A stretch of DNA of 62,946 nt from T3Sed10-241 sp036796255 (lineage in GTDB: Bacteria > Bacteroidota > Bacteroidia > Flavobacteriales_D > Cryomorphaceae), in NCBI GenBank assembly GCA_036796255.1, contig DAIRDH010000015.1, positions 1 through 62,946 on the forward strand. Direction: 5' to 3'. Each line of letters opens with the position of its first letter. Position 1 is the stretch's first letter. Shown in pieces: positions 53,396 through 62,254 of this stretch. The notes under the pieces were generated by a model. The model made no database searches. It worked only from the letters and a program-made list of their open reading frames with translations, and had not been told where the DNA came from. Made by a program: the position numbers and the translations under genes.

Positions 53396-54181
53396 TCAGG
53401 ACTGGCTCAGGCCATCGCCGTGAATCACAGGTTCCTCATCGCTGTAAGCTTTCATATGCATACCAGCGTCATCATATACAGCATAAGTGCAAGGCCCTAT
53501 CCAGTCGCCGGTATTGATGTACACGCCGCCTCGCTCAAGTTTGATCGCCATGGGCAGGTGGCGGTGGCCAAAGATGTAATAATCTGTGGGTTCGATGGCA
53601 TCCATCTCCTCGCAGTACTGAGCGAGCCATTCATGCTTTTTGCCCAGAAATACTTCATCTTTCTCGCGGTTGGCCTTGCGGCTGCTGCTGGAAAAGAAGT
53701 TGGCCAGACCAATTCCAAAATTGGGGTGAAAACGCGCAAACAGCCATTGTGAGGCCTTGGCGGCGAACACTTTCTTGATAAACTTGTAGCCATGATCGCC
53801 GGGGCCGAGACCATCACCGTGGCCTATGAGAAATGTTTTGCCGTAGAGCGTGCGCCTGATGGGCTCACGGAGTAGTTGTACATTGAGCTCTTTGGGCAGG
53901 TAGTCAAAAATCCACATGTCGTGGTTGCCTGTAAACCAATGGATGGGAATCCCTCGATCGCTCATGGAGGCCAGTTTGCCTAGCAGGCGCACGTAGCCCC
54001 TTGGCACGGCATGGCGGTATTCAAACCAAAAATCAAAAACATCGCCGAGGATGAAAAGCTCCTCAACATCGTCGCTTATCTCGTCGAGAAACTGCACGAT
54101 TTTCTTTTCACGCTCCAGGCTTTGCGCATGGTCGGGCACGCCAAGGTGAAAGTCGGATAGAAAATAGTACTTCTTTGCCAT
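53396..54181 (-). CDS. lpxH: UDP-2,3-diacylglucosamine diphosphatase LpxH
   Basis: 261 residues. Removes UMP from UDP-diacylglucosamine to give lipid X in lipid A synthesis. The calcineurin-type metal motifs appear in order: SDFHLG, GDVFDFW, GNHD, GHGD and GHRH. The RKANREKD insertion and the C-terminal TGDWI are typical. It ends a leftward run that also includes lpxK. LpxH and not LpxI or LpxG is indicated by the metal motifs. Confidence 0.92.
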   Translation of the reverse strand: MAKKYYFLSDFHLGVPDHAQSLEREKKIVQFLDEISDDVEELFILGDVFDFWFEYRHAVPRGYVRLLGKLASMSDRGIPIHWFTGNHDMWIFDYLPKELNVQLLREPIRRTLYGKTFLIGHGDGLGPGDHGYKFIKKVFAAKASQWLFARFHPNFGIGLANFFSSSSRKANREKDEVFLGKKHEWLAQYCEEMDAIEPTDYYIFGHRHLPMAIKLERGGVYINTGDWIGPCTYAVYDDAGMHMKAYSDEEPVIHGDGLSQS

Positions 54182-54199
54182 CAGGGCATGCTAAGTGGC

Positions 54200-55333
54200 T
54201 TAAGCGCCAAATAATTCCTCCATTTTTTGCTCCAGGGCCCTGCCGCGCAAATTCTTGTCGACCACATTGCCGTCGGGGTCTACAAGCAAAGTAAATGGGA
54301 TAGACTGCACATTATACAATTTGGCGGCAGCCGAGTTCCAGAACTGCAAGTCGCTCACGTGGGGCCAGGTCAACTTATCTTCGGCAATTGCTTCCAGCCA
54401 CTTGCTGCGGTCGCGGTCGAGTGATACACCGAGAATTTCAAAGTCGTACTTCTTGTACTTGTTGTACATTTTCACCACGTTCGGATTTTCCATACGGCAA
54501 GGTTTGCACCACGAAGCCCAAAAGTCTATCAACACATATTTGCCCTTGAGCGATGAGAGGCTTACCATTTTCCCGTCAGGGTTGGGCAATACAATGTCGG
54601 GAGCAGGAGAGCCCGGTGAGAGAAACTTATCGGCTTCGATGCGCATTTCAACCTGCTCAATGCGCTCAGCGAGTGCATCGTAAAAGAAATTGCCGCGCAT
54701 GCGTGGGCCAAGTCCTTCGCTAACTTTTCGGTATAGCTCAATGTCCTGCATGGGGTCCAGCCTTTGCAAAATGGAATAGTTGGCCACACTGCCGGGATTC
54801 GACTCGATGCGGCTTACAAGATACTCCCTGTAAGCCTTGCGGGTGTCGTTATAATAATTTCCGAGGCGTACCCTCAGATCCTGGTCACCACTTGTGGCGG
54901 CTGCCTGCATGGCTTTCATCGTCGAGTCGAGCTTTTGCTCGTACACGGTGCCCTCCACGAAGAAGTCCCTTACATCTTCTGAATCAGCTGAGCCAGAGAC
55001 CTCATATGTCTTGTCAATAGTGGCGTAATCCGCATTGACCTTAACCACTGCGCTTGTACTGTCAAAAGCAAGAAAAACAGGCGCTTTTTCACCCACTGCG
55101 AGCGTATAAAAGCTCAATCGGGCAGGTGGCAGATCAAAAGTAAACTGCCCATTGGCACCCAAATTTTTCTTTCCGAGCGTATCGGGAACCGAGCCCTTGT
55201 AGTGCAAGAGCGTAATTTCAGCGCCATCGGCATTGTCAATGATGCCCTCTACGGTGACGCCGCTTTTGTCAGGGCCACTGCAAGCCAGTAATCCGGCTAC
55301 CAAAATCGCTGTGAAAAGTGATGTATGCTTCAT
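54200..55333 (-). CDS. TlpA-like thioredoxin lipoprotein with DUF4369
   Basis: 377 residues. Lipoprotein signal (LVAGLLACSGPD, Cys18), an N-terminal DUF4369-like beta domain (about 25-115), a helical middle (about 120-235) and a thioredoxin domain (about 240-377) with active site WCKPC in DFWASWCKPCRMENP. Members are periplasm-facing disulfide reductases. The thioredoxin domain is a paralogue of that at 5743-6312, with shared ENPNVV, VSLD, VSDL, SIPFTLLVD and KNL blocks. Its ATG overlaps the gatB stop by 4 bp, so translation may be coupled. Confidence 0.9.
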   Translation of the reverse strand: MKHTSLFTAILVAGLLACSGPDKSGVTVEGIIDNADGAEITLLHYKGSVPDTLGKKNLGANGQFTFDLPPARLSFYTLAVGEKAPVFLAFDSTSAVVKVNADYATIDKTYEVSGSADSEDVRDFFVEGTVYEQKLDSTMKAMQAAATSGDQDLRVRLGNYYNDTRKAYREYLVSRIESNPGSVANYSILQRLDPMQDIELYRKVSEGLGPRMRGNFFYDALAERIEQVEMRIEADKFLSPGSPAPDIVLPNPDGKMVSLSSLKGKYVLIDFWASWCKPCRMENPNVVKMYNKYKKYDFEILGVSLDRDRSKWLEAIAEDKLTWPHVSDLQFWNSAAAKLYNVQSIPFTLLVDPDGNVVDKNLRGRALEQKMEELFGA

Positions 55334-56796
55334 GATTCCAAAATTTTCTTGAGTATTTCGCTGGCCATTTTAGGATTGGCCTTCCTTTCTGAGCGCTTCA
55401 TTACCTCACCCATAAACAAGCCCAACATGCCTTTATTGCCCTGCTTGTAAGCTTCTACCTTGTCGGGATACATGGCAAGGGCTTCATGTGCAATGCTTTC
55501 CAGCCAGTTGTCGTCGCTTTGCTGCAGCAAGTTGTTGGCCTCGGCAATCTGCTCCGGCTCCATATCCGGACTGGCCAGCATCAAGGGGAATATTTGCTGC
55601 GAAGCCACGCTGTTGCTCACTTTATCTGCATCAATCAGTGCGATAAGGGCAGCGATCTTCTCCGGGCCAAGGGGGAAGTCTTCGATGCGTGAAGCCGTTT
55701 GGTTGAGGTGAGACTTGATGTCGCCCATCAGCCAGTTGGCCGCTGCTTTGTAGTTGCTGGTGTGCTTGATAAGCGATTCATAATACATCGCGATGGGCTT
55801 TGATTCTGTGAGGATGCCAGCATCGTATACGGACAGTCCAAGCTCATCGGTGTAGCGCTTGTGCAAATCGCGTGGCAAGGGCGGCATGGCCTGCTTCACC
55901 TTTTCAATGGCGGCCGCGCTGAGTTCTAGTGGCTGAATGTCGGGCTCGGGAAAGTAGCGGTAATCGTGTGCATCCTCTTTTCCCCTGAGGGCAAAGGTGG
56001 TACCATTCACAGCGTCGAAGCTTCTGGTTTGTTGCTCTACGTGCTCGCCAGCTTCAATGAGGGCAATCTGTCGCTTCATTTCATACGTGATGGCACGTTG
56101 CACGTTGCGCAGCGAGTTCATATTTTTCACCTCGCAGCGGTTGCCATATTCCGTGCTGCCTTTCAGCATTACCGATACGTTGGCATCGCAGCGCATGCTG
56201 CCCTCCTCCATGTTGCCATCGCAAATGTCGAGGTAGCGCACCAGCCTGCGCACTTCAGCCAGGTAGTTGTAAGCCTCTTCAATGCTGCGAATGTCAGGCT
56301 CCGAAACTATTTCCAGCAAGGGCACTCCGGCGCGGTTGAGGTCTACAAGCGTATTGTACGGATCTTGATCGTGAATGCTCTTTCCGGCATCCTCTTCAAT
56401 ATGGATGCGGGTGATTCCAATCCGCTTGTCCTTGCCCTCAGCATCCTTCACGTCGAGGTAGCCTTCGGTGCATATGGGGGTTTTGTCTTGTGTGATTTGG
56501 TAGCCTTTCGGCAAATCGGCGTAGAAATAGTTCTTCCGTGCGAAGTGCATTTCACGGGTAAGGCTGCAATGTGTAGCCAGGCCCAGACGAACAGCATGCT
56601 GCACCACTGCTTCATTTACCCTCGGCAATGTGCCCGGGTGGCCCAGGGTGAGCGGGCAGGTATTGGCATTGGGCAGGTCACCGTATGCATTCACAGCACC
56701 TGAGTAAGCTTTGGAAGCCGTGATAAGCTGGGCATGAATTTCCAGGCCCACCACCAATTGGTATTTATTGAGAATTTCCTCTCGCTCTTCAATCAT
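55330..56796 (-). CDS. gatB: Asp/Glu-tRNA amidotransferase subunit B
   Basis: 488 residues. Binds misacylated Glu-tRNA(Gln) or Asp-tRNA(Asn) for transamidation with GatA and GatC, needed where GlnRS or AsnRS is missing. Visible: GLEIHAQL, HFARKNYFYADLPKGYQ, GVPLLEIVSEPD and the C-terminal YqeY-like tail (GNKGMLGLFMGEVMKRS). gatA and gatC are not in the window. It overlaps the purine phosphorylase stop by 4 bp. Confidence 0.96.
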   Translation of the reverse strand: MIEEREEILNKYQLVVGLEIHAQLITASKAYSGAVNAYGDLPNANTCPLTLGHPGTLPRVNEAVVQHAVRLGLATHCSLTREMHFARKNYFYADLPKGYQITQDKTPICTEGYLDVKDAEGKDKRIGITRIHIEEDAGKSIHDQDPYNTLVDLNRAGVPLLEIVSEPDIRSIEEAYNYLAEVRRLVRYLDICDGNMEEGSMRCDANVSVMLKGSTEYGNRCEVKNMNSLRNVQRAITYEMKRQIALIEAGEHVEQQTRSFDAVNGTTFALRGKEDAHDYRYFPEPDIQPLELSAAAIEKVKQAMPPLPRDLHKRYTDELGLSVYDAGILTESKPIAMYYESLIKHTSNYKAAANWLMGDIKSHLNQTASRIEDFPLGPEKIAALIALIDADKVSNSVASQQIFPLMLASPDMEPEQIAEANNLLQQSDDNWLESIAHEALAMYPDKVEAYKQGNKGMLGLFMGEVMKRSERKANPKMASEILKKILES

Positions 56797-57602
56797 AGTT
56801 TTTCAATTATACCGCGAAACAGCGGAACCATTTTTGCGGAAGCAGCACCCGCAGCACGCACCACATCTTCGTGGGTGGTTTCCACAATTCGGCCCTCCAC
56901 TCCAAGGTCAGTAATCACGCTCGTGCCAAAGCACTCCATGCCCATGTGGTGGGCGGCAATTACTTCGGGTACAGTGCTCATGCCCACGGCATCGGCGCCA
57001 ATAATGCGGATGTACTTGTACTCCGCCGGTGTTTCAAGGCATGGGCCGGTAAGTCCGGCGTAGGTGCCGTATTGTAGATTCGTGCCCTGGGCTTGGGCCA
57101 CTTCTTTGGCGAGTGCCACCATGGCTTTGCTATAGGTGGTGCTCATGTCGGGGAAGCGCGGCCCCCACTTATCATTGTTCGGGCCCATTAGCGGATTGGT
57201 CGGAAAGAGGTTGATATGGTCAGTGATCACCATCAAGTCGCCAATTTCGAAATCGGGATTCACGCCGCCACAGGCATTGGATACCATAAGTCGCTTCACG
57301 CCGAGCAGCGCCATGATGCGCACTGGCGCCACGACTTCGTCCATGCTGTAGCCCTCGTAATAATGAAAGCGCCCGCGCATGGCCACCACTTGCTTGCCGC
57401 CAAATTGGCCAAATGCCAGCGTGCCTTTGTGTCCCTCGACAGTCGATTTTGGAAAGTCGGGGATGTCGGTGTACGGTATTTCAACATCGATGTCGATTTG
57501 CTCACCGAGGCTGCCAAGGCCCGAACCCAGTATGATGCCCACCTGAGGGACATAGGGCATTTTTGACTTTACAAAGGCCAGCGCAGTATCAAGATTCAAC
57601 AT
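56793..57602 (-). CDS. Purine-nucleoside phosphorylase
   Basis: 269 residues, of the trimeric PNP family that cleaves inosine or guanosine phosphorolytically. GSGLGSLGEQ phosphate loop, RGRFHYYEGYSM, SNACGGVNPDFEIGDLMVI and GMSTVPEVIAAHHMGM are present. Whether inosine/guanosine or xanthosine is preferred cannot be told. The first 14 bp overlap the lpxK 3' end, giving a chain of overlapping genes lpxK-PNP-gatB. Confidence 0.94.
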   Translation of the reverse strand: MLNLDTALAFVKSKMPYVPQVGIILGSGLGSLGEQIDIDVEIPYTDIPDFPKSTVEGHKGTLAFGQFGGKQVVAMRGRFHYYEGYSMDEVVAPVRIMALLGVKRLMVSNACGGVNPDFEIGDLMVITDHINLFPTNPLMGPNNDKWGPRFPDMSTTYSKAMVALAKEVAQAQGTNLQYGTYAGLTGPCLETPAEYKYIRIIGADAVGMSTVPEVIAAHHMGMECFGTSVITDLGVEGRIVETTHEDVVRAAGAASAKMVPLFRGIIEKL

Positions 57603-58626
57603 AAGCTCTTATCAATTTCTCAAAGTTTTCGGCATCATCGCCAAAGTTTACGGCAATTTCCCAATAGTACATATCGGGCATTTCGTGTTCATTGTCAATG
57701 GTGTATGGGAGCAGACGCATGGCATCTTTTTCGGTGCTGAGCACTGCCACCTCGCCGGGCGCAAAGCTACCAATAAAATCGCGAATGCGCTGTAAATCCG
57801 CCTGCGTGAAGCGGTGGTGGTCACGGTAGTTGAAGTGTTCGAGTACCTTGTAGTTTTCGCGGGCATGTGCCTCAAAGAGTGAGGCATCGGCGATCGCACT
57901 GAGTAAAAGTACACACGATCCGGGCTTCAACTCACCAGGCTTGGCCCCTGCAAAATGCCTTGTGTCTCCATACCTTATATGAGAGAAGAAAACGGGCACG
58001 CCGAGGTAGGCCAGTTCATCGCGCAGGGCTTGTCGGTCTTTTTCGCTGCTGTTTTCAGGGGTTTTGGTCACCACCACGGCATGGGCGTGGCGGGCGCGAA
58101 GCTTATGGTCGCGCAGGTTGCCCGCTGGGAGGCTTGCATCGCGGGTGAAGGGCTGCTGCCAGGTGGTGAGCAGCAGATTGAATCCCGCCCTGAGCTTGCG
58201 GTGCTGCAAGGCATCGTCGAGCAGCACCACTTTCCTTTCCGGAAAACGGGCTTTGAGCTCGGCCATTCCGTGCAACCGATCCGCATCCACCAACACCAGG
58301 GCTTCGGGATGCTTTCGCGCGAGCAGAAGGGGTTCATCGCCCACATCGCTGGCATTGGCGCTTGGTGTGACCACTGCAAATCCCGAGCTTTGGCGACCGT
58401 AGCCACGGCTTAGCACAGCGGTGCTGCTTGCATCGAGCATGCGCAAGAGGTAATCGGTATGGGGCGTTTTGCCGGTACCTCCCAAAGCGAGGTTGCCAAT
58501 GGCTATGCTTTTGCCGGAAGGCGCCTGCGAGGCCAGTACACCTGCATCATAGAGCTTGTTGCGCAGCCATACCGCCGCGCTGTAAGGCCATGACAAGGGC
58601 AGGAGCCAACGCCGTTTTTGAATCAT
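57589..58626 (-). CDS. lpxK: Tetraacyldisaccharide 4'-kinase LpxK
   Basis: 345 residues. Phosphorylates the 4' position of the lipid A precursor at the inner membrane. P-loop-like GGTGKTP at about 49-55, the LSRGYGRQSSGF and LLDDALQHRKL blocks of the family and a C-terminal STEKDAMRL are visible. It is the first gene of the leftward cluster with purine phosphorylase, gatB, a TlpA protein and lpxH, and is divergent from the Nif3-like gene. Confidence 0.94.
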   Translation of the reverse strand: MIQKRRWLLPLSWPYSAAVWLRNKLYDAGVLASQAPSGKSIAIGNLALGGTGKTPHTDYLLRMLDASSTAVLSRGYGRQSSGFAVVTPSANASDVGDEPLLLARKHPEALVLVDADRLHGMAELKARFPERKVVLLDDALQHRKLRAGFNLLLTTWQQPFTRDASLPAGNLRDHKLRARHAHAVVVTKTPENSSEKDRQALRDELAYLGVPVFFSHIRYGDTRHFAGAKPGELKPGSCVLLLSAIADASLFEAHARENYKVLEHFNYRDHHRFTQADLQRIRDFIGSFAPGEVAVLSTEKDAMRLLPYTIDNEHEMPDMYYWEIAVNFGDDAENFEKLIRAYVES

Positions 58627-58659
58627 TGTGTAATTTTAGCAAACAATTTTAAGCCTACC

Positions 58660-59769
58660 ATGACGCAAATCAAAGAAGTAATTGCCAGCCTTGAAAGGCT
58701 CGCGCCAAAACAATATGCCGAAAGTTATGACAATCCCGGTTTAATCGTAGGCGATCCCCATGTGGAGGTGAAGGGCGTATTGGTGAGCCTTGATTGTATC
58801 GAAACTACCGTCGATGAAGCTGTTGCGCGAGGTTGTAACCTGATTGTAAGTCACCATCCCATTGTGTTTCGCGGGCTCAAGCGCTTGAATGGAAGCAATT
58901 ATGTAGAGCGCACCGTGATCAAAGCCATACAGCAGGGCATTGCGATTTATGCCACCCATACCAACCTCGACAGCGTGCCCGATGGTGTAAATGGACGCCT
59001 TGCGGCAAAAATCGGATTGCAGAATCCTAAAATATTGCAAACCAAAGAGGAGGTGCTTTCAAAGCTGACTTTTTTCGTACCGCGCGACCATGCCGAGAGG
59101 GTGCGACGCGCATTGTTTGACGCTGGGGCAGGGGTGATCGGTAATTACGGTGATTGCAGTTTTAATGTGGACGGCACCGGCACATTCACCCCGCTCGAGG
59201 GCTCCAATCCATTTGCCGGAAAGGCAGGTGAACCGGAGCAAGCTGCCGAAACCCGCGTGGAGCTCATGTTTCCCCGGCATATGGATGCTGCGATGCTGCG
59301 CGTGCTTCGCGAGGCGCATCCCTACGAAGAGGTGGCCCATTACCTGCACCACGTGGCCAATGTAAACCAGTATATCGGTTCCGGTATGCTGGGGGAGCTG
59401 CCTGAGGCCCTGCCGGGAAATGAATTTCTCACATTGCTTAAAGAGCGGCTTGAATTGAAAATGATCCGCCATACCGCTTTTCCCGACAAGGGTGAGCGGC
59501 GCATCCGCAAGGTGGCGATATGCGGCGGCGCAGGCAGCTTCCTGCTTCAACGGGCCAAGGCTGTGGGCGCCGATGCCTTTGTAACTGGCGACTTCAAATA
59601 CCATGAATTTTTTGATGCAGAGGGACAGTTGCTCATCGCAGATATCGGACACTTTGAAAGCGAGCGATTTACGATTGATCTTTTGGCGGAGAAACTAAGC
59701 GAAAAATTTAGTACTTTTGCCACCCATTTAACGGAGGTCAATACCAACCCCGTGCAATACTTTCATTGA
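58660..59769 (+). CDS. Nif3-like dinuclear metal centre protein
   Basis: 369 residues from the ATG at 58660 (MTQIKEVIASLERLAPKQYA), 14 codons inside a longer possible frame. Metal motifs: SHHPI in the first half and DIGHFESE with a nearby His near the end. The middle (about 130-240) is the PII/CutA-like insert common in long Nif3 proteins (LMFPRHMDAAMLRV, HPYEEVAHYL). Function is unsettled (GTP cyclohydrolase-like relatives have been described). It is followed 3 bp later by a coiled-coil gene, a linkage I recall in Bacteroidota. Confidence 0.92.
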   Translation: MTQIKEVIASLERLAPKQYAESYDNPGLIVGDPHVEVKGVLVSLDCIETTVDEAVARGCNLIVSHHPIVFRGLKRLNGSNYVERTVIKAIQQGIAIYATHTNLDSVPDGVNGRLAAKIGLQNPKILQTKEEVLSKLTFFVPRDHAERVRRALFDAGAGVIGNYGDCSFNVDGTGTFTPLEGSNPFAGKAGEPEQAAETRVELMFPRHMDAAMLRVLREAHPYEEVAHYLHHVANVNQYIGSGMLGELPEALPGNEFLTLLKERLELKMIRHTAFPDKGERRIRKVAICGGAGSFLLQRAKAVGADAFVTGDFKYHEFFDAEGQLLIADIGHFESERFTIDLLAEKLSEKFSTFATHLTEVNTNPVQYFH

Positions 59770-59772
59770 TAT

Positions 59773-60573
59773 ATGGCCGAAGCAAAAACTAAAACCAAAG
59801 CAGGCACCACCCCTGAAGAAAAACTCAGGGCATTGTACCGCCTCCAATTGATTGATTCCCGAATAGACCGCATACGCATTGTGCGTGGCGAACTTCCTCT
59901 TGAGGTTCAGGACCTTGAGGATGAGATTGAAGGTCTTGAAACCCGTCTCCAGAAAATGGAAGATGAGCGCGCAGGACTTGAAGGAGAAATCAACGCGAAG
60001 AAAAATGCCATTACTGACTCTAAAGCACTGATCAAAAAGTACAAAGAGCAGCAAAACAATGTGCGCAACAACCGCGAGTTTGAATCGCTTGCGAAAGAAA
60101 TGGAATTCCAGGAGCTCGAAATGAAGCTCGCCGACAAGCGCATCAAAGAATTCAAAGCCCAGATTGACGGTAAGGAAGAGGTACTCAACGCAACACGCGA
60201 AGAAGTGGCCGGACGCAAAAAGGACCTTGAAAACAAGCGTGCTGAACTTGACGAAATCGTGGGAGAAACCAAGCGCGAAGAAGAGTTGCTCACCAAACTC
60301 TCTGACGATGCCAAGAAAAATATTGATGACCGCCTTGTGACCGCTTATGAGCGTATCCGCGAGGGTTCAAAAAATGGTTTGGCAGTTGTTCCCATCGACC
60401 GTGAAGCTTCTGCTGGTTCGTACATTACGATTCCACCACAGCGACAACTTGACGTGGCTGCCCGCCAAAAAATCATTGTGGATGAGCACAGCGGCCGTAT
60501 CCTGGTAGATGCTGAACTCGCCATTGAAGAAACTGAAAAAATCGATTCGGAGATTGCCAAACTGATGAAGTAA
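59773..60573 (+). CDS. Coiled-coil protein with degenerate C4 zinc ribbon
   Basis: 266 residues. A long charged coiled coil (about 25-180) precedes a C-terminal domain (about 200-250) with IPPQRQLD and KIIVDEHSGRILV, matching the C4-type zinc-ribbon (CT398-like) family. The four expected ligands have become Ser213, Ser216, Asp237 and Ser240, and the whole protein has no Cys, so it cannot bind zinc in the usual way. The flanking IPPQRQLD and GRILV blocks are kept, which argues that the fold is retained. It is 3 bp after the Nif3-like gene and ends before a strong terminator. Confidence 0.88.
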   Translation: MAEAKTKTKAGTTPEEKLRALYRLQLIDSRIDRIRIVRGELPLEVQDLEDEIEGLETRLQKMEDERAGLEGEINAKKNAITDSKALIKKYKEQQNNVRNNREFESLAKEMEFQELEMKLADKRIKEFKAQIDGKEEVLNATREEVAGRKKDLENKRAELDEIVGETKREEELLTKLSDDAKKNIDDRLVTAYERIREGSKNGLAVVPIDREASAGSYITIPPQRQLDVAARQKIIVDEHSGRILVDAELAIEETEKIDSEIAKLMK

Positions 60574-60600
60574 GGTTTTGATCTGATGCGAAACTTCAAG

Positions 60601-60632
60601 CCGCCTTCCTGCAAAGGGAGGCGGTTTTTTTT
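60601..60632 (+). terminator. Rho-independent terminator of the Nif3/coiled-coil pair
   Basis: CCGCCTTCC pairs with GGGAGGCGG (9 bp, one wobble) around a TGCAAA loop, followed by eight T. It lies 27 bp after the stop. Confidence 0.9.
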
Positions 60633-60756
60633 GCCCCTGATTATCGCCAAGCGGCCGATTGGATATTTAGTATATTTTATGCCTCAGCCTAATCTGGATT
60701 TAAAACATCAGTGTCTACGCGGCGTTTATCAAGCAAACCTTTAAATCAAAATCCCT

Positions 60757-61398
60757 ATGGCAACTTTAAGATTGGGCGATACCGCCCCCGACTTTACAGC
60801 AGAAACCTCTGAAGGCACCATCCGATTTCACGAGTGGCTTGGCGACAGCTGGGGTGTGCTTTTCTCGCATCCCGCCGACTACACCCCCGTGTGCACCACT
60901 GAGCTTGGCACAGTAGCCAAGTACACCGACGAATTCAATAAGCGCAATGTGAAGGTTGTAGCCCTCAGTGTTGACGGGTTGGAATCGCACGCGGGTTGGA
61001 TCAAAGACATCAACGAGACACAGCACACCACAGTCAATTTCCCCATCATTGCCGATAAGGATCGCAAGGTGTCAGAACTCTATGACATGATACACCCCAA
61101 CGCAAGCATGAGCCATACTGTGAGGTCGGTATTCGTGATAGGCCCCGACAAAGCAATCAAGCTTATCCTCACATATCCAGCTTCGACCGGCCGCAATTTT
61201 GACGAGCTCCTGCGCGTCATTGACAGCCTGCAGCTCACTGCATACCACAAAGTGGCCACTCCTGCCAATTGGCAAAATGGCGATGACTGTGTGATCGTGC
61301 CTGCAGTGACCAATGAGCAAATACCCGGACTTTTTCCGAAAGGACATACTGAAATCAAGCCTTACCTAAGGATGACTCCTCAGCCTAATTTGAATTAA
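60757..61398 (+). CDS. Peroxiredoxin, Prx6 (1-Cys) type
   Basis: 213 residues. Reduces peroxides with the peroxidatic Cys46 in HPADYTPVCTTE, and has the Prx6-type length and C-terminal extension (PANWQNGDDCVIVP). A second Cys, 178, lies in that extension where some Prx6-like enzymes have a resolving or extra Cys. The cytosolic enzyme has no signal. It has its own terminator and an upstream region of about 120 bp without a clear promoter box. Confidence 0.94.
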   Translation: MATLRLGDTAPDFTAETSEGTIRFHEWLGDSWGVLFSHPADYTPVCTTELGTVAKYTDEFNKRNVKVVALSVDGLESHAGWIKDINETQHTTVNFPIIADKDRKVSELYDMIHPNASMSHTVRSVFVIGPDKAIKLILTYPASTGRNFDELLRVIDSLQLTAYHKVATPANWQNGDDCVIVPAVTNEQIPGLFPKGHTEIKPYLRMTPQPNLN

Positions 61399-61460
61399 GG
61401 TTGCATTGGTATAATCATCTTCCCCATTTCGGGACCTTTTTTAGGTAAGTACAAAATGGA

Positions 61461-61488
61461 AAACCCTCCAAAGCGGAGGGTTTTTTTT
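61461..61488 (+). terminator. Rho-independent terminator of the peroxiredoxin gene
   Basis: AAACCCTCC pairs with GGAGGGTTT (9 bp) around an AAAGC loop and runs into a tract of eight T, 62 bp after the stop. Confidence 0.92.
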
Positions 61489-61601
61489 ACGCAGGAGCGC
61501 TCTTCCAAGTCGATCGAGACACATAGATTCTTCAAGAGTTCCTTGCAATAGTGGTTGATGGTTGAGCTGTTTTTTTAGAGTATTGTCAATTCAGACGCCA
61601 T

Positions 61602-62069
61602 TCAATCTCTAAACTCAAACAAGCCATCCTCATCATAATCAATTTCGTTCTCTTCGAGCAAGGCGATATACTCCTCCCGAAAACTGTGCTCTAGGTGGTA
61701 CTCCTCCTGATTCAGTAAATGGTCGATCAGGCGGGGTGCAGACGAAAGTCCCTCACTCACGGCGGCATAGCCCTCCTGCCAGGTGAAGGTTTCAGGTACG
61801 TGGAGGTTTTCATTAATCCATGCAGCACTTTTTTCCTTGATGTTTTCTATGCAGGCTTCTATCGAACATTCAAAATTCAAATCGATCAGGATATGGCAAT
61901 GGTCGGGCATACATGCCACGCACATGGTGGTGTTGCCGTCTTCTTCGGCAATGGCTGTGATGCAGCCTTCGATTGGCTGCTGCAAAAAATTATAGATCGT
62001 GTTTAAATCTCCGCCTACCGCAATCACATAATGGATGAAAAGGTGGCTTCCTGGGTCGGGCTTTTCCAT
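61602..62069 (-). CDS. IS200/Y1-type transposase-like protein, probably inactive
   Basis: 155 residues. The fold matches the IS200/IS605 Y1 transposase-like family: the HUH pair is kept as MPDHCHIL (His57 and His59) and FTWQEGYAAVS, LLNQEE and SFREEYIALLEENEIDYDE are typical of Bacteroidota members. The catalytic Tyr, expected in a DYIxxQ-type context, is His117 (61719-61721) in LIDHLLNQEE. The protein is notably acidic where transposases are usually basic. No terminal hairpins or target repeats are seen. It is probably a domesticated or dead copy. Confidence 0.78.
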   Translation of the reverse strand: MEKPDPGSHLFIHYVIAVGGDLNTIYNFLQQPIEGCITAIAEEDGNTTMCVACMPDHCHILIDLNFECSIEACIENIKEKSAAWINENLHVPETFTWQEGYAAVSEGLSSAPRLIDHLLNQEEYHLEHSFREEYIALLEENEIDYDEDGLFEFRD

Positions 62070-62199
62070 GGTTGTTGCATTGCTTTAGATGAAGGTAAAA
62101 AATTTTTGATTTCAGATTGGCCTCTCCTCACGACTGATATAACGTTAAAGGCTTGAAAGTTTAAAACCTCGATAGACTTAAAGTAGGCCGATTGGCCTC

Positions 62200-62233
62200 A
62201 AAAAAAGAAACCCTCCCCGAAAGGAAGGTTTCC
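62200..62233 (-). terminator. Terminator of the HWP membrane-protein gene
   Basis: On the minus strand GGAAACCTTCC pairs with GGGAGGGTTTC, with one G-U wobble, and is followed by seven T. It lies 22 bp after the stop of the gene at 62255. Confidence 0.8.
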
Positions 62234-62254
62234 AAAATCAAAGAATCCGATGCG

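Noticed and set aside
61489..62254. Insertion-sequence ends around the Y1-like gene
   Set aside because: Only terminators of flanking genes and a small AGGCC/GGCCT hairpin were seen; no inverted or direct repeats bound the gene.
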